Position numbers and translations under genes: made by a program
Notes under the pieces: generated by a model
What the model saw: only the letters and a program-made list of their open reading frames with translations
Database searches by the model: none
What the model was told of the DNA's origin: nothing
DNA from: Uranotaenia lowii
Taxonomy: Eukaryota; Arthropoda; Insecta; Diptera; Culicidae
Direction: 5' to 3'
DNA: 64,000 bases
Assembly: GCF_029784155.1 (NCBI RefSeq)
Contig: NC_073692.1
Coordinates: forward strand, 330,975,920-331,039,919
Shown here: piece by piece, positions 23,770-35,656 of the stretch
Layout of the letters: every line of letters begins with the position of its first letter
Numbering within the stretch: position 1 is the first letter of the stretch

Positions 23770-24135
23770 ATTTAGCTATTCAGCTAGAAAAAGTTGTGCA
23801 TCTAGTCATAAGAATTATTAAAGTAGTATTTATTTTGTTATGAGTTATGTCACTTATAATTATCATAATTATAATTATCTAGCTACTTAGCTAGAGGAAG
23901 TTGATTGTTTATTTATTCAATTGTTATTTATTTAGTTATCCGATTTGTTTAGTAAAGTGTGTGTACAACCTATAGAATTATTAATTGTTTAGTAAGTTAT
24001 TATTTAGCCATTATGCTAGAGAAAGTTGTGTTCATTTATGAATCGGATATTAACTTATTTATTTATTATTTATTTAGGAAGTAATGTAGTTATTAATTAA
24101 GCGCCATCTAGTGATTTCGCTAGAGAAAGTTGTTC
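23770..24135 (+). repeat. Degenerate tandem repeat built on GCTAGAGAAAGTTGT
   Basis: The words AGCTAGAAAAAGTTGTG, AGCTAGAGGAAGTTGAT, TGCTAGAGAAAGTTGTG and CGCTAGAGAAAGTTGTT occur at about 23782, 23890, 24014 and 24120, roughly 105-125 bases apart, separated by TTATTTATT-rich sequence. Confidence 0.6.
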
Positions 24136-26100
24136 CGTTAATGTACGTTTAGGATTAGATTTCACCCCAATCATATTCTCGATCACGTGGTAGGAAACGA
24201 TGAGCCATAAAAATTGAAACGCCTGGATGTAGCTCCATGCCAAAACGCACATGTTAAAAGGAAGTGGATTAAACTTACGCTCAGCGGGGATTGTCTCAAT
24301 GAGAAGTTAAGCGCTTAGCGTCATCTCTCGAGTTGACCCGATTATCTTAGAAAATATGGGTCCAAGGGTGGATCGTCATGAGAAGGGTTGATTTGGTTGT
24401 TGTAGGAAGGAAAGAGAGGTCACTTCTTCGGGTTGGTTGAAGATTTATGGAATTGTGTCCAAAGGTTAATGACATCCTTCGGGAATTCTTTGACTCGCCT
24501 TTTGAAACCAGAAATAATGCCTTGGGCCCGACCTGAGGATTCCCTTGAATCTACAAGATCACTTCGATCTCATCCCGTGCTAAAAGCAGATAGCGAGGTT
24601 GTCTTGTTCCGCGTCTAAGTTGTAAGAGAACCCGTTAAGTGCCGTTTGATTTAAGCGTTAAATGTTATCTTTTCCTTCCCAGAATTATTAGTTATCCTAT
24701 TAGAAGCTAGTATAAAGTGTGCGGTAAAAAGAATTCGTGTGCGTTTTAACAAAAAAAGCAAAGGTAAAACCTTATACCAAAATGTGTGTTCTGTGTGTTC
24801 ATTATTATAATTGGTTATAATGTGGCCGTTAAATAGGAATTCTGGACCGTCGCATATCTAGCGATCTATAACCAGCTACCGGATCTCCATCAACCACTCC
24901 GGTACTAGCCACGGGAAGGGTCCGACATCCGGCTTACAACGTCGGATGGGTCGTCCGCCGTCACCTTTGACGACCAATCTTCTAATGCTCCAGCCACCAG
25001 CAGCTTGTTGAACCGCCATCGTCTTCAGCGAACGCCGATCCCGCCATCAGTCTTCCCGGTGTTGAGTATCCACGTGTTCGATTCAACTCCACCGAAGGTA
25101 TGTAACCATTTGAAAAAGCTTGGGACAATGCAGTGCTCAAAGCACAATTCTATTTCATCTCCAGTCATCATTTCCGGCCCGATACTTCCGGCTTGTTGCT
25201 ACGACTTACACCCAACATCATTATTTCCGCAACATTGCTAGCAGGCCTACTTTATCGGCCGGAATATAAAAATACCTAGGTACCTATGAGAGAGTAATGA
25301 TGCGCATCTAAAAATAACTCCATAAAAACTCTACTCATACTACAATCAAAAACCAAAAACACACAGTTTTACCAAGAACCGCCAACGATTGTCGGGTTCT
25401 CCGTTTGAAAGCTCGCCAATAAGCTTCAACGAAATGTAACGCCGCACACGATTAGGGAAAGCTAGAGGGAAGGAACGCTTTAAAAAGTTATCTATGTAAT
25501 CCTAGGAGATAAGTTCACGCAATACAATTAAGCATGCTGTATTAAACCACAAATATTTAGTTTATCATTGAAAATGCAATACATGTTCTTTGAAGTTACT
25601 CCCAAAATCATGCTTTAAGTATTTTTTCTTGTGCTTTCCCGAACATTGAGCTCTTGGGTTAAACGGTGGTTCACAGGTTCTATCCGATTAGTTTTTAGAT
25701 TGAGTTTTTTTACTCTGGGTCGGACTGCTCGGGAAATCAGTCCACTCGCTTCTGTTTCGATCACGTGTTGGGGGAGATTTGATTGCGTATTTTTGAGCCA
25801 GTGATGAGAAGCACAAGCGAGTGTTTCATTAGGGGATAGAACGCCGTGTCCATTTGTCTTCTTCTGCACCGAAGAGGTGGCTACGGGACTACTTGTTACT
25901 TCATCCAGTCAAACTGGGCACTTCGTATCCATTTTTGGATCCTTTTAGAACGACCCGCCCTGAGGTCACGGTTCTCGCCGGGCAATTTAACCTCGACGAG
26001 CGGTCCTCGATCAAAGAGGTGGCGCTAAAGCCGCTCGTTCAACGAACACGAACTGACCAACGAGACAATTCCCAGTAGTGTGCCCTGAGCATGCTATAAC
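24136..26100. other. GC-richer block, probably a decayed retroelement, unresolved
   Basis: This stretch is markedly less AT-rich than its surroundings. It has several 60-85 codon frames but none with a recognised domain. The transition near 24700-24840 (TATAAAGTGTG, then AATTGGTTATAATGTGGCCG) has the feel of a retroelement LTR end followed by an internal start, but no paired LTR or target duplication was found. It lies between the two inverted repeat copies at 23016 and 26210. Confidence 0.3.
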
Positions 26101-26209
26101 AGGCGTTGATAATTTTGTTTTCGAGATAACACTTGATTTTGATGTTTTATGCAATTTTTAATTCATAATTAAAAATCGAAATTAAAATTTCGATTTCCTT
26201 TGGTGTTTT

Positions 26210-26330
26210 TTGCTTTGCGGCACCCCTCAAGCACGTCCGATTGAGCTGAAATTTTGCACAGGTCTGTTTTTAGGCCAATCTACAAAATGCACATGGTCGG
26301 TTTGCGAAATTCGATGATTAAATTTCTCCC
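26210..26330 (+). repeat. Dispersed repeat, direct copy
   Basis: Plus-strand partner of 23016-23135. It holds GGCACCCCTCAAGCACGTCC, GAGCTGAAATTTTGCACAGG and AGGCCAATCTACAAAATGC. Confidence 0.65.
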
Positions 26331-26417
26331 ATACATCGATCGCCACAACTCATGGCCAATAGGTAGGGAAAATGCAAAATAGCTTACTAGACGTATACAT
26401 AGTATAGTTTAAATATA

Positions 26418-29400
26418 TCTATATATATAAAAATGAATGTTTGTCTGTCTGTCTGTTCCCTATAGACTCGGAAACTACTGAACCAATCATCGTAAATATT
26501 GGCATCTGAGGTTTTTTGGGGCCAGAGATGGTTTCTATAATAGTTAAAACCCCATCCGACTTAAGGGATGGGGGGCTCCCATACAAAGTTTGTAGTTTTT
26601 CGAACCAAATTAAAGTCATGACATCCATTTTCTCGAGATTTTTTTTTCCTTTGGGCGGTTTGTTTTTCGTCTCCGTGGTCGAGGCGTCGCGCGCCAACGT
26701 CGCGAGAGGATAGTAACCATGGCATAGCATACTGATCAGTGAGAATATTTTGGCGCGTATTTCTCAACCAAGCATATTTCCAATGCAAGGGATGGCTATA
26801 TGAAACCTTTATGTGATTTTTTTTTCTTGATTCCTAGCTCATTTCTACAGCACATGGTTATGAATGACGCCTAGATGTGACTCAGATTGGCATTGGCCGA
26901 TCGAATAAAACAAATAAATTTTGTTTGGCCAAAATCTGAAATTGAAAAGACAGGCATCCATTTTTAAAAATTTTCTTTTCTTTGAGGGGTTTGTTTTTCG
27001 TCTCCATGGGCGAGGCGTCGCTAGCAAATGTCGTTGCAAGATAATAGTAACCAAAGCATACTGTTTATTGGTCGCTGGAAAAAAATTAAAATTAGGCGCC
27101 TGTTTCTCAACCAAGTACCTACCTATATTTCTCATGCACGTGAGGGCGATATGCAACCTAGATATGTTTTTTTGCTTAATTGTACACAGCACGTGGAAAT
27201 AAATGACGCGTAGATGCGACACGGATTGATATTCTATCGATCGAATCAAAACCATATAAACGATTTCAAATAATAAAACCATTTTTAATTCGTGTTAATT
27301 TAACCTTCCCATGCCGTTCGGGTCAATATGACCCGAAGCGCACATTTAAAATCTCTTTATCATCATTCCAATATACTGAAGAACTTGGAATTTTGACAGA
27401 CCAAGTATGTTCTATGAAAATAATGATCAAATTAACGTCAAAAAATTGAAATTTGATTTTTGAAAATCGGTTCATTGGGAAATGAAATACAGCTAAGCAA
27501 AGCAAAAATTGGATATCGTTTTTTTAAAGTTAGATTTTTTTCTACCGGAAGATCTGCGATAGCGGTCAAAACTTTCATTGGACCCCAACATATCTATACA
27601 CTGTCGGATAGATGGATTCTTGACGATTTCAAACATCAATGAAATACTTAAATACAGAAAAGCTGTCAAAAGTTATGAGCATTTAAAAAATAAAATTGAT
27701 TTTCCGGACTTTTTACTTTCTGAACCAGTTTCTGATAACTTGGTTATACATGTCGACTTTATTTTAAAATTTTGAGTAATAAGAACAAATTACCTACACA
27801 ATGAATATAATATCATCAAAATCGGTTAACATTTACAGCCAGGAGAACGAAATCAAACTACAACTCAAATTTTCCCGAAACGGATATTTTGCGAACGGCA
27901 TGGGAAGGTTAAGTAGTAAATTGTTGTCCAAGAAATATGAACTTGGTAATGATAAATATGAAAAAATGACACTTTGCGAACGTTTGAAATTAAGAAATTG
28001 GGAAGCTTTACATTCAATTTCGTATAATCCAATACGCCTAAAACGCTAGACACATTAACTGAACGAGAGTCTGTTCTTTAAAATAGATTAGATAGGATTG
28101 AAGTTTTTAAAGGCCGTATGAACTTTATGATTTTTTGCAAACGTAAGTTGAAGTTATCAATAAAATAATCTACTTTTCAATAACAAAAAGTGAAATTATG
28201 CATTATCCGGAAGAATTTTCAATTAAGAAGGTAAACTAGAGCAAGTGCAAACTTTCAACTTTTACAAAAAATGTATACATTATTTCTTCATCTAAAAATT
28301 GGTGGGCCCAAAAAACTGTCTGATTAAATGAACTCAACTCTTTTTTTTAATCATTCATCAAAAAACTGTTTACACGTTTACTGTTTGTTTACCCACAATT
28401 CAAATACGAACTTAACATGGATAGTATGTTTTTGTTTAACATATTTTGGCTACATAGAAGAGACTTTTGATTCACTTTTTTGTTGAAAAGTTTTTTTTTG
28501 TGATTAATATTCCAGGGGTAACCGATTTTTATGATGAACTTTTAATATGACCTAAAAGTGTTAAAAGTAATATAAATTCCTGTAATTTCTGAGGTGGAAT
28601 AAGTGAAAACGCGCCATTTAGCAATGAAACATCTACAAATTCAAGAATTTTATCTCCAAAATGGCCAGAAAGGATATCCCGAATGTTGAATCTGAAGCGG
28701 ATATTCAAAATTATTATAAAGATCTTTTGGTTGAACAGCATTCAGTGAAACTGAAGTACCAAGCATTAATTTATTCCGGAGTAAAACTTAGGATATATCA
28801 ATGAAAGTTGATAAAGCAGACTAACAAGAACACGTATTAAATTCATTTTAAAGTATTTTCAATGACGCATCTGAAAAAGAACTATGTGTTTTCACTTGCC
28901 CCAATAAATGGGTCAAATGTATGCTTCGATATTTCTTTTTGTTAACATAACTAATATTTTTTTTGGAAATATTATTTTTTTCAGAAAAAATGAAAGTTGA
29001 ACTGTGGTGATATTCGTTGCATTTGCCCCAGTGTTTCATTTTTGAAATGAACTCACGAAACCATCGGAGCCTGAACAGATTATTTCATTTCGATCTATTA
29101 AATTTAAAAAAAATCTGCTTTTCAATTAAATTTTATTAAATCTAAAAAATATTACTTAATCCTAAATGAAATTACAGATCACACCCAACAATGTTAAGGA
29201 AATTTTGAAATCAGATATCCCAATGCTTCAACTAGAATCTTAAAAATAATGGGTGAATATATCTAAACATATGTTTTCCTATTTTCAAAACCAATCGTTT
29301 CGTTGATTCATTGGGTTAAAGTTCAAAGGAATTAATTTGCATTTTTTGCTTGAATAAAAAAAAAGGAATTTGCAGTATACAAAATCGTCAGATTTAATGC

Positions 29401-30114
29401 CATGACAAATGCTGTTTAGGAACATTTTAAGTTGAAATGTGTAAAGTCTATAACTTAAGTATCAGGCGAAACTTTTTGGAAATGGTTTTGGTGGAAAGAT
29501 GGATTTTAATTCAAACTGCTTCGAAGCATGAGGATGGTGAATAAAAAACTGTTTGAAAATGGTTAGTAAAAAATCTTTTTATTTGTGTTTCATTTCTTCA
29601 ACTCTAAAAAATACACCATCCAAAGCTAATTGGGAGCTGAAAGCGCTGCGTTAGGCAAAATATTCGGTAAATACTCCGAAAATTGTCCCGATATTCAAAA
29701 TTCTATTTAAAAAAAGATTCATAAGCAATATAATCCAATATATGAGAAACTTTTTATTTCGGTATAAACCTTAATGTGAACTCGAACAAAACGGAATAAA
29801 TCTACTAAATGGAATATATACAGCAAATGAAACTTACCTATTATCAACATACAGATATTTATGTTCTCGGACACGAATGCCAAAAGTTGGTAAAATGTCC
29901 TAAATTTAATTAATAATAATAATAATACAGATATTTATGGAACAAGTTACAAAAATTGGATTTTAAAAGACCCGTTGAGTTAAAATTCTTAGGTTTAATT
30001 TTGATAGAAGTAAGCGGGACGATTCGAGTAAAGGGAAAGAAAGGAAATGTAAAGAAAAATGGAAAATAGATGCCCAGTTGAACATGGTAAGACGAAGTTT
30101 ACCGGGTCTGCTAG
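26418..30114 (+). mobile_element. Non-autonomous Helitron, 3.7 kb
   Basis: The 5' end reads TCTATATATATAAAAATGAA followed by TGTTTGTCTGTCTGTCTG. The 3' end reads TTTACCGGGTCTGCTAG, closing at 30114. TC at the start, CTAG at the end, and a short hairpin GGTAA...TTACC just before the end are the Helitron signature. There is no terminal inverted repeat and no target duplication, as expected for insertion between A and T. No Rep/helicase frame was found. The element is interrupted by the MITE at 27304-27908. The next Helitron copy begins at the very next base. Confidence 0.78.
27304..27908 (+). mobile_element. piggyBac-type MITE, 605 bp, TTAA target
   Basis: The ends are inverted copies of CCTTCCCATGCCGTTCG and both are flanked by TTAA (27300-27303 and 27909-27912), the target of the piggyBac superfamily. 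Just inside the left end lies TTCGGGTCA-ATA-TGACCCGAA, a palindrome with 9-bp arms. No coding frame is present. A second copy of identical length lies at 40452-41056, inverted. The insertion interrupts the first Helitron. Confidence 0.88.
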
Positions 30115-32110
30115 TCTATATATATAAAAATGAATGTTTGTCTGTCTGTCTGTTCCCTATAGACTCGGAAACTACTGAACCGATCATCGTCAAAATTGGC
30201 ATCTGAGGGTTTTTGAGGCCGGGGATAGTTTCTGTAACAGTCAAAACTCCATCCGACTTAAGGGAGGGAGGGCTTCCATACAAAATTTGTAATTTTTCGA
30301 AACAAATTAAAGTCATGACATCCATTTTCTCGAGATTTTTTCTTCCTTTGGGCGGTTTGTTTTTCGTCTCCATGGTCGGGGCGTCGCGAGCCAACGTCGC
30401 ATTTAGTAACCATGGCATAGCATACTGATCAGTGGGAATATTTTGGCGCGTATTCCTCAACCAAGAATATTTTCAATGCAAGGGGTGGCGATATGAAGCC
30501 TTGATATGATTTTTTTTCTACTTGATTCCTAGCTCATTTGTACAGCACATGGTTATGAATGACGCCTAGATGTGACCCAGATTGACATTTTGCCGATCGA
30601 ATAAAACATACCTATACATTTTTTTTTCGCCAAAATCTGAAATAGAAAAGTCATGGCATCCATTTTTAGAGATTTTCTTTTATTTGAGGGGTTTTTTTTC
30701 GTCTCTATGGTCAAGCAAACGTCGTCACAAGTGGATAGTAACTAAAGCATACTGTTCATTGATCGCTGGACTAATTTAACAAACAGGCGCCTGTTTCTCA
30801 ACCAAGTACCTATGTTTCTTATGCACATGGGGGCGATATGCAACCTAGATGTGTTTTTTCTTGCTTAATTGCACGTGGTAATAAATAACGAATAGATGTG
30901 ATACGGATTGGTATTTTATCAATCGAATCAAAACCAATTGAAAGATTTGCAGAAATACTTCCATATTTAGTTCGTGTTAATGTAATTCGACTTTTCATTC
31001 AAGGAACATTATTTAGAACTTGTTCAAACGTTCAACTTTTTCTGTTAAAAAAAAATTAAAAACTATGTTTTCTTCTAGAAATTGTTACTTCGGCCCAAAT
31101 ACACAACGGAAACGAATTTAGAAATGAATATGGGAGCTTTTAATTTCAAATAATTCTGAAAAAACCATCGTACTTTTTGATTACATACTAATTCAAGTAC
31201 GTACTTAAAATGAAAAGTGTTTTTGTGTTTCATGGCTGCATAAAAGAGACTTTTGATCCGCTTCGTTTTTGAAAAGTGAGACTTTAGAACTGATATTCAA
31301 CTGGACGCAAAATTTTTATGAGAAAATTTTAGTAAACCCTTAAAGTGATAAAAACAATATTTCCTCCTGTCAACTTACACGGTGGGGCAAGGGCAAACGT
31401 CGAACTTTTAAGAAATTCATCTTCAAAATGATTCAATATGTTGGAAAGACCAGAAGGGGTTGTTGAAACTGAAGCGGATATTGACAATTCTTTAATGTCT
31501 TTGTAAATGAAGGTCATTCCCTTTGAACAGCATTCGTTAAAAGTGAAGTAACAAACATAAATTTATACTGCAGGAATACTGCAGATATATCAGTGAAACT
31601 TGATAGAACAAAAAACAGGAATACGTATTAAATCCATTTTAAAGCCATTACTCTGACGCATCTGTAAATAAGCTTTGCATTGACACTTGCCCCAATATAC
31701 GGGACAAATGTAAACTTACAAATTTAATTTGGCCAACATTTTTGAATATTTGACTTTCAAAAAGAAAATAAAAAAAACGCTGAAAACTTATTTAGTTATG
31801 CAACTGATATTTTTTTAAATATTCGTATTTTTCACCGTAGTAAATTTATTTAAAAAAAAAGAAATTTGCACTGTATTTAATACATAACAAATTTAATATA
31901 TTTTTTATTACCATGTTAAATATTGTTTGGGAAAACTTTAAGCTATAATGTCTCATGTCCACGAGTTTGGAATATGGCGAAACATTTTTTTAACATAATT
32001 TTGGCGCAAAAAGGATAGATATTCAAACTGCTTCGTAGGCGAGGATGGTGAAAAAAGCTGTTTGAAAATGGTTACTAAAAATCCTTTTCATCGTTTTTTT
32101 TTCAAATTTC
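30115..32110 (+). mobile_element. Second Helitron copy, 3' truncated
   Basis: It starts at the base after the first copy with the same TCTATATATATAAAAATGAA and follows it at about 85-90 percent by eye. Examples are the GTCGTCTCC-like block near 30360, CACTTGCCCCAATA near 31688 (28895 in copy 1) and CAAACTGCTTCG near 32017 (29511 in copy 1). Copy 1 sequence around the MITE and its last 500 bp are missing here. It ends where another Helitron 5' region begins at about 32116. Confidence 0.68.
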
Positions 32111-32115
32111 AGACA

Positions 32116-32991
32116 GAATTTTTGTCTGTCTGTCCGTCTGTCTGTTCCTTATAGACTCTACAACTACTGGACCAATTTACGTGAAACTTGGCAGGTAGAG
32201 GATTCTGATGCCAAGGAAGATTTCTTTTATAGTTTGGGACCCCTCTCTCTCACTGGAAGAGGGAGGGAGTCTCTTAAACAAAATTATTTTATTTATATAG
32301 TATTCCGTCTCACGACAACAACAAAAGTAACAACATGAAAATAGAACCAAATTTGGCATGGGAGTATATTTCGATACAAGGAATGTTTTTATGTTGATTG
32401 GAACTCTTTCTATATTCCAGCTGACAGATAGCAAGGGGGGAAGGAGGCTCTCTTACAATTTTTTACATAACCCGAGAACTAATCAAGTAAATGAGACAAA
32501 ATTAGATGTGTAAGGGTATTTGGATACGAGGAATGTTTCTATGGTTATTTGAGACCCTTCTTTCATCTAGCGGGGAGAAAGAGAAGGAGAGGGGGGGGGG
32601 GGCTTCATACAATTCTTACATTATAACTCGAGAACTATAACAGCAAATGGACCAAATTTGGCATGGAAGGTTTTTTTGGTACGAATAATACTTCTATGAA
32701 TATTTGGTATCCCTCACTCCTTCAAAGAGGCGAATGAAAGGGGGGAGGGCTCCCTTACAGCTTTCAGTATAACTGGAGAGCTAACCGTGCTAAAGGAACC
32801 AAATTTGGCATGTGGGGATATAATGTTACTATTACAAATTGAAGCCCCTCATTTCTTTCTGCGAAACTATATTAAGTGCGAAGAGAGACTTCCATACAAA
32901 TTTTATGCAGAACTCAAGAATAATTCGAGCAAATGAAATCGAATTTGGCATCAAAAGGGTATTTGAGTACGAAACATCTATATATACACTG
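32116..32991 (+). mobile_element. Third Helitron-like copy with minisatellite interior
   Basis: The segment starts TTTTTGTCTGTCTGTCCGTC and TTCCTTATAGACTC, the Helitron 5' region without its first bases. It then runs into 150-bp tandem repeats until the Tc1-like element at 32992 interrupts it. Confidence 0.55.
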
Positions 32992-34699
32992 CCGGCCAAA
33001 AGTTTGGGATCACCCGCTAAAAAACATGCAAACTTTGATCGTTCATATCTCAGCCGTCTCAGCACATATTGCAAATTTTCTTATCTCTTTAGAAAGATAA
33101 TGTGCAATAGCTAATTCGGAAATAGTTTGCTCAGAAATAATGTTTTAGTTTTGCACCTAAAACTTAACCTAAAGTTAGAACATTTTCAAAAAATCGCACT
33201 CAATATTCAAAGTCGATCATCTTGGGATAGGGTGGACCAAATTTCAAAATTTGAGTTGCATTAGAATCCTTATTTTATACTTCTCAAAACATGATCAAAA
33301 AATTTAGAAATGCACTTTTAATTAATAAAATAGACACTTAAGTTATCGTCCGAAAGTTTGGGATCACCCCTCAGTATGGTGTATCGGCCAAAAGTTTGGG
33401 ATCATCCTTTTAAAAACATGCAAATTAATATCATTCATATCTTTCTCATCTATCATCGTATGGCAGATCTGAAGGGTTCATTTGAAAGCTTAGGAATTGT
33501 TGGTTTTTCATAAATTCATCCAAAAATTATATCTTAGATCGATAACCATAAAAAAAATCATCATCATAAGTGAGAATTTTCAAAAAACAATTAATTTCAG
33601 GCAGTGTTCCGAAAATCACTCAATTCTCATGAGAGACACTGAAACGTTTTCAACAGCGAAAGCAAAACCTAAATTTTCGGTTGTTTTATCTCCCAGCGGG
33701 GCAAAGATTATGTTCGACAGCGCTGCTCCGAGAATCAAAGAAATAAAATTTGAAAGAGAGACGTTTCTTCTCCAGTTGGAATTCTCAACTGAGTGAGGAG
33801 CTACCTGATTTTCAGTTTCTTCTTTCAGTCAATAACTTTTCTTGCTCAATCACTCACTCACTCACTCATTTGCTGATCGATGATCGAATGCTGTCTGCCT
33901 GATACGTCTTGCTTTGTTGTTGCTGTTGTTGGGGAGGACCAAAATAGCCATTCGAACACGCAGGCAGTATCTATGAACATATGTATCTGCCGCTTTGCCA
34001 GAAAGTACGCAGGCAGTATGAACCGATGCACGGCCGCATTGATTGAGTTTGAGTAAGTGAGTGAGTAGATTTTCGAATTGGATCTTGTATCAGTCAGTGT
34101 CTCAATCACTTCTGATACCGATACCTACACCAGGTAGTGAGATTGAGAGATCGACTTAGATGCGGATCCGCTCTCGCTTTTGAATCTTGTTTACATTGAC
34201 TTCGCATTGTCGCTCTGCCGAATCTTTAGGGAACAACAGGCAGCAGCAATCATCTTTGAATGTTTCCAACTAGAAACCTATCATGAGCGTTTCTTCCGAG
34301 TGATTTTCGGAACACTGATTTCAGGTAAATATTTTATGGTTAGCACTTCAAAATATTATTTTTGTATTAATCTATTATAAAACAACAATTTCTAAGCTTC
34401 CAAATGAACCCTTCAGATCTGCAATACGATGTTAGATGAGAAAGATATAAATGAGATAAATTTGCATGTTTTTAAAAAAAGGATCCCAAACTTTTGGCCG
34501 ATACACCATACTGAGGGGTGATCCCAAACTTTTGGACGATAACTTAAGTGTCTATTTTGTTAATTAAAAGAACATTCTTAAATTTTCATTATCTTTCAAA
34601 TGAGATTAGAAGATTTGTAATATGTCCTAAGACGGCTGAGATATGAACGATAAAAATTTGCATGTTTTTTAGCGGGTGATCCCAAACTTTTGGCCGGCA
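32992..34699. mobile_element. Tc1-like element with nested terminal repeats and foreign interior
   Basis: Outer ends are inverted copies of CTGCCGGCCAAAAGTTTGGG, then ATCACCCGCTAAAAAACATG. A second inverted pair, GTATCGGCCAAAAGTTTGGG near 33380 and its complement near 34482-34501, lies inside, preceded by CCCTCAGTATGGT. The arms span about 400 bp in total on each side. The left end abuts TATATA, fitting a TA target; the right end has lost its last bases. The interior 33560-34330 carries no transposase. It is a less repetitive sequence with CACT repeats (33850-33868), CAG/CTG-rich words and TTGTTTACATTGACTTCGC, and looks like captured host DNA. Confidence 0.7.
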
Positions 34700-35315
34700 G
34701 AAATGGATTTGTGTCTGTCTGTCTGTCTGTTCCCTATAGATTCGGAAACTACTGAACCAATTTGCGTGAAACTTGGCAGGTGGAGGTATTGAAGGCAGGG
34801 GAAGGTTCCTATTATGGTTTGAAACCCTTCACTCTCTTATGGAGGGGGTATCAAATGGTATCAAATTTGACATGTGGTGGTTTTTGGATACGAGAAATGC
34901 TTCTACGAATATTAGGTACTCCTCCCTCCTTTCAGTGGGGAGATAGGAAGGGGAGGGGACCTACCTTACAATTTTCTACATAACTCGAGAACTAATCAAG
35001 ATATTGGAACCAAATTTGGCATGCGAGGGCATTGCAACACAAGAAATGTTTCTATGGTTATTTTTGACCCCTCCCTTTTTCAGTGAGGATATATGCAGGG
35101 AGGGTGGGGGGCTTCTATACATTTTAATTGCATAACTTGAGAACTATTCGAGCAAATGGAACCAAATTTGGCTTGGAGGAGTATTTGGGTACGAGAAAGG
35201 GTTCTATTAATATTTTATACCCTTCTCTTCTTTTTGTGGAGAGACAGAAAGGGGAGAGGGGACTCCTATACATTTTCCAAATTGAAAAAATTTTAAAGCA
35301 TATGTATGTATGTAT

Positions 35316-35656
35316 GTAGAAATCCACCATGGGTGCTCGGATTCACCGCAGTTTTGCCAACGTATGCGCTGAATTACATTCTTTAGATCATGAGTTCGGC
35401 TAATCTTGAATGCAAACCATCACATACCCGACACCATGGCTTCGTGTGAACTGTCATGTAATGAATGTGTTTTGTGTATGTCGAGACAATCAGTTTGAGT
35501 TTCTCAACCGTATAAAATTCATTACATTTTCAGTGTTATGAATCTACGACAGGTATTCCGCACTCGTGTATATACCTGGCCAGCTGGCAACTGATTGAAC
35601 ATTCTTATTATATAATCAGTTATAAGAGAAAACACATCTTACCTGTCGGCCACTTA
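35316..35656 (-). mobile_element. tRNA-derived SINE, body and 3' tail
   Basis: This is the downstream part of the SINE whose tRNA-like head is at 38168-38283, both read on the minus strand. It ends in a CATA/TGTA microsatellite tail (about 35299-35316), a common SINE tail in mosquitoes. The two parts are separated by the hAT-like element at 35657-38167. Confidence 0.6.

Noticed and set aside
26419..27282. Minus-strand frames of 100-145 codons
   Set aside because: They cross Helitron ends, and the same frame recurs in the second Helitron copy at 30116-30460 only because the DNA is repeated.
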